A DNA stretch of 64,000 nucleotides, taken from NCBI GenBank assembly GCA_031216445.1, contig CM062213.1, forward strand, positions 13,765,501 to 13,829,500, given 5' to 3'. This DNA comes from Lateolabrax maculatus. Its lineage: Eukaryota > Chordata > Actinopteri > Acropomatiformes > Lateolabracidae. Every line of letters starts with the position of its first letter. The first letter of the stretch is position 1. The notes under the pieces are model-generated. The model did no database searches. It was not told the DNA's origin and worked only from the letters and a program-made list of their open reading frames with translations. A program made the position numbers and the translations under genes. Shown here in pieces: positions 60,851 to 64,000 of this stretch.

Positions 60851-61833
60851 CCATGTGTGGAGTTTTGTATTATGTGAAAGGAATGGCAGCAATGCACTGA
60901 TGGTGTTGCAGTGGAAGAGGGCCTGGCATTCTAAGACTGGTGTGCGTCCATGTGTTTGTGTGTGTCTGTCCATGAGTGAGTGCAGCATGGTGGCTTCTGC
61001 TCATCACTGTGAGTGGAACAGAGTGGGCTCTGTGCTCAGCACAATGAGACAGCAGTGGCAGCAGCCTTCAGGCGGGCAGATTGGCCCGGCCCTGCCCAGC
61101 ACCCTTCCTCTCAGCAGCAGTGGACTGAAGCCTCTTGTCTTTCTGCTGAGGCGCAGCGAGCTACCACAGAGGCCACAAGGAGGCAAGGAAACCCAGGCAT
61201 CCCTGACTGCTTTCTCTGCTCTGACTGATTGGCCAGCTGACCAACATGCTGGTGCCAAAGAAGGACCTACACATGCAGCGTGAGAGCGTCGGATCATATT
61301 AAGCTTTTAATATGGAGTTTGGCTCCTAAACTGGTAAAATGAGATAGAAATACTGCGATAAAAAAAAAACAGACCGCAAATGTTGAATCCAGGCAGCACT
61401 GTACAAGGAAGAGGGGTGAAGCTGAGGAGAATAGGGGGGTAGTAAGAGAAGCTCATTAGGCAACTCTAGCCTTCCTCCACTCAGTGTGGGCTTGGCTCCA
61501 GTGTTCATTAGCGTGAAGGGGAACTCAATGAGCAGCTAAGACTGAAGGCTTAAGCACGTCTACAAAATCAGCCCTACAATGCTAATCAAAAACAGCGCGC
61601 CATAGAAATATAAATGTTATGTGTAATGAAGTCATAAAACAGGCTTTTAGCCTTAAGTCTCTCACCACAATCTATTTTTACACTACTCACCCATAAAGTG
61701 TGATGATTTCAAAACCTCATTGCTCTGTGGTTTACGCAGACCCCAGAGTCCCCTGAGTGAAGACGCCCACTCAAGCACGCACCGTCACCCAGTCGCATAT
61801 CCCCCACATACGTAGAAGCAAGCACAAACATAT

Positions 61834-61834
<1 letters not shown>

Positions 61835-61888
<54 letters not shown>
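61835..61888. repeat. (CA)n microsatellite, about 26 units
   Basis: One of the longest perfect CA runs in the window. A second CA run at 61914-61932 is separated from it by about 25 bp. Confidence 0.95.
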
Positions 61889-61890
<2 letters not shown>

Positions 61891-61913
61891 CTATAGCGAA
61901 AGAGGGTTGGATA

Positions 61914-61950
61914 ACACACACACACACACACACATACATACATACAAAAA
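61914..61950. repeat. (CA)n(CATA)n microsatellite
   Basis: A CA run passing into CATA units, next to the longer CA run. Confidence 0.9.
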
Positions 61951-63848
61951 CACACAGACAGAGGCATGCATGCTCATACAGGCAAGACCGGCTCCAAGCA
62001 AGCGAGTCAGAGTTCTATTCTTAGCAGTGAATTAAGTAAAAAGCCAGAGGTGTCTTTTACATGGAGGCCTAATCTGGAGCATGAGACATGGATTATGAAA
62101 TCAAAGCAAGATTGGCCCAGGTGTCTCCAACAATGCCAGCTAGTGTTCAGCACAATCCCTGCATGCAGGATTGAACAGACAGGGAGAGGCAGAGGAAGAG
62201 AGGAGGAAGGGATATGAGACAGAGAAAATCGAGGGAAAAAAAAGCAGACGATTCATCAGCAAACACACTTCCAACAATCCCCTCTTTCCCTTCATCATCA
62301 CACTTCAGTGCCAGTGTTTCATCACATTCATGGCAATGTTAAGGGTTGCCTCAGAACACAACCTTTGGGGGGTAGAGTCTATGTGAGAAAGGCACAAGAA
62401 AAGAAGGGGGAGGACAATCTTGTGAGGAATGTCCGACAGGAGAGGGATTCTTGCTGGTTCAGTAGTCGTCTTGCCAGCGTCTCCCATTGGTCTATTTGAG
62501 AAGGCGGGAATGAGGGAGAGACTGGAATAGAAAGGGAGAGAGAGAAAAACAGAGAGAGGGAATTCCTGTGGCTTGGCACACTGCACCGAAAGAGGCGTGG
62601 CCTGTCGTGTGTTTACAGTGTAAGACGGTGAGAAACAAGCTCTCTCCGAGGAGTTAGGGCCTCAGATCTGTTACTATTACACTTCGTCTTCTGTTCACTT
62701 TACCACCGTAACAGTTTTTGTCACAATCAAGTGAACAAAAAGATCACAAATCAAAACTTCTTTTCATCACCTCTTGGAATCACACAGTAGTTGTGTTTTG
62801 CGTAGTTTTAACGTTTACTGCTTGTTGCTCTTCTGAGTTATTTGACGGGAGGTATTTGATGGCAGGATTCCAGACTCTTAACTGTCAGCTCTTTACATTA
62901 GGGCCTCATTACGCTGTCACTGCTGGTGGAGACTGGTGCTGCAGCAAGTGCTTGTTTGTAGCAATCAGAGGAAAAAGGGTCATCTTTCTGCACACTTAGG
63001 CCCATGAATCTGTCTGCTACAGCAACATGAATAACTGCCTGTTCTCTATAGAAGCAGCCCCTAGCTACTTGTCACTGACACAATCGTCAAAACAAGCTGA
63101 AACGCTCTGTAACATACTCTGCATACATGTACACACAAGTTATAACACACACGCTGACAAATGCTCAGACTTTCGAGCCCCTCCACCACCACCACCACAC
63201 ACACACACATACACACTAACTCCTCTCTCCTATGAATACCCCTGTTCACATTAAACGTTTTTGTTTTTTTTGGTAATACTTGCAGCAAATGAAAAAGCCA
63301 CTCTTGTAGGCTTTTTAAAAGTACACCTGAGAGCTGCCCCCACTGGGCTCAGAGGATGAGAGCTTAAGGTTAAAAAGCCTATTTAAATTTCAGAGTGAGC
63401 GGCACACTCACAGCTAACAGCTAGCAGTCCCTGTAGCTTTGCTCTGTGATGTAAAAGTGTTTCCAAGCTTTTACACATTAAAAAAAAAAAAAAAAAAAAC
63501 TACTGAGAGCAGACGGAAGCAGCAGCAGGGGTGGTCACCTGTAGTGTGGCAGCGTAATTTGGCCACAGACGGAGAAACACGACTCTGGGCGTCAACCTCC
63601 AGTATAGGTGCTAATACAGAAACCCCATGCAGTGTGTGGTGTATCCTATTGCAAGTCTGCACGGGACTGTGTAAGGTCTATCGGGTTGCAAAGTGCTAAG
63701 TATCAGTGTGAGCATCATATATTCCGGGCTGAAGATAACAAGAGCCTGCTGCCTGTTGTTGTAGAGGAAAAAGGTGCTGCAGTGCAGATAGTTGTGTATT
63801 TTGGTGTGGGTTGCATTGCAGAGAAGCTTTAGGCATATGAGCGTGTGC

Positions 63849-63850
<2 letters not shown>

Positions 63851-63890
<40 letters not shown>
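63851..63890. repeat. (GT)n microsatellite, about 20 units
   Basis: A perfect GT run in the foxj3 intron near the window edge. Confidence 0.95.
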
Positions 63891-63894
<4 letters not shown>

Positions 63895-64000
63895 CTCCCC
63901 TCCACTAGAGTGCTCCTCTCTCTGTGGGGAATAGTGCTGTAGGTGGTTGGAGAAGTGGGTGGGGTCAGGGTGCAGCCGTGTAGCCAGGTGTGTGTTGGAG

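Larger units (their letters stand above)
60215..64000 (-). other. foxj3 intron, continuing past the window edge
   Basis: The next upstream foxj3 exon (the segment after the forkhead domain) was looked for and not found, so this intron extends beyond 64000. It holds two large CA/GT microsatellites, a candidate regulatory block at 60.69-60.85 kb, pyrimidine- and purine-rich tracts and a poly-A at 63.48 kb. Confidence 0.6.

Noticed and set aside
60215..64000. Search for the forkhead-domain exons of foxj3
   Set aside because: No segment encoding the forkhead helix or the following KKRARS region is visible; they must lie beyond the window.

Overview
The window is vertebrate nuclear DNA, almost certainly from a ray-finned (teleost) fish. 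It has split genes with GT-AG introns, two genes recognisable from memory of their vertebrate proteins (prdm2 and foxj3), many CA/TA/GT microsatellites, and interspersed repeats of types common in spiny-rayed fishes. No bacterial, viral or organellar features were seen. All supported genes lie on the minus strand, so transcription runs from high to low coordinates.

Layout from low to high coordinates. 1-17.4 kb: no supported gene; repeats, microsatellites and one candidate conserved enhancer (about 13.4-14.0 kb). 17.4-18.4 kb: a GC-richer, promoter-like patch with a (CTG)11 run and a candidate orphan exon. 18.4-25.0 kb: repeats, a 19-bp perfect hairpin and a second orphan exon candidate. 25.06-35.62 kb: prdm2 (RIZ), seven coding exons whose phases all match and sum to a 1710-residue protein with an N-terminal PR domain and eight zinc fingers. 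A 5' noncoding exon probably ends at 37452 in a GC-rich promoter. A second GC-rich promoter-like block at 32.1-32.9 kb carries an in-phase alternative first exon (MAVVVR), the layout expected of a PR-less RIZ2-type product.

42.76-46.35 kb: a three-exon gene I do not recognise, reconstructed here. Its exon phases close exactly on 820 residues: a signal peptide, a cysteine-free Glu/Pro-rich domain of about 765 residues with a tandem repeat of about 108 residues, one transmembrane helix, and a very short tail ending KKLR, which fits the dilysine (KKxx) ER-retrieval pattern. This is the most novel object in the window. 46.4-52.9 kb: intergenic DNA plus the probable foxj3 3' UTR, with two copies of one MITE-like element. 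52.94-60.21 kb: the last seven coding exons of foxj3 (434 residues to the stop); the forkhead exons lie beyond the window. 60.2-64.0 kb: foxj3 intron with large CA/GT microsatellites.

prdm2 and foxj3 encode nuclear regulators of transcription: a PR/zinc-finger chromatin factor and a forkhead factor. The acidic membrane protein between them has no evident functional link to either. In human, PDPN (also a type I membrane protein) sits just 5' of PRDM2 on the same strand, so the acidic gene occupies the PDPN position, but its sequence does not resemble podoplanin. All names come from memory of protein families; no database was searched.
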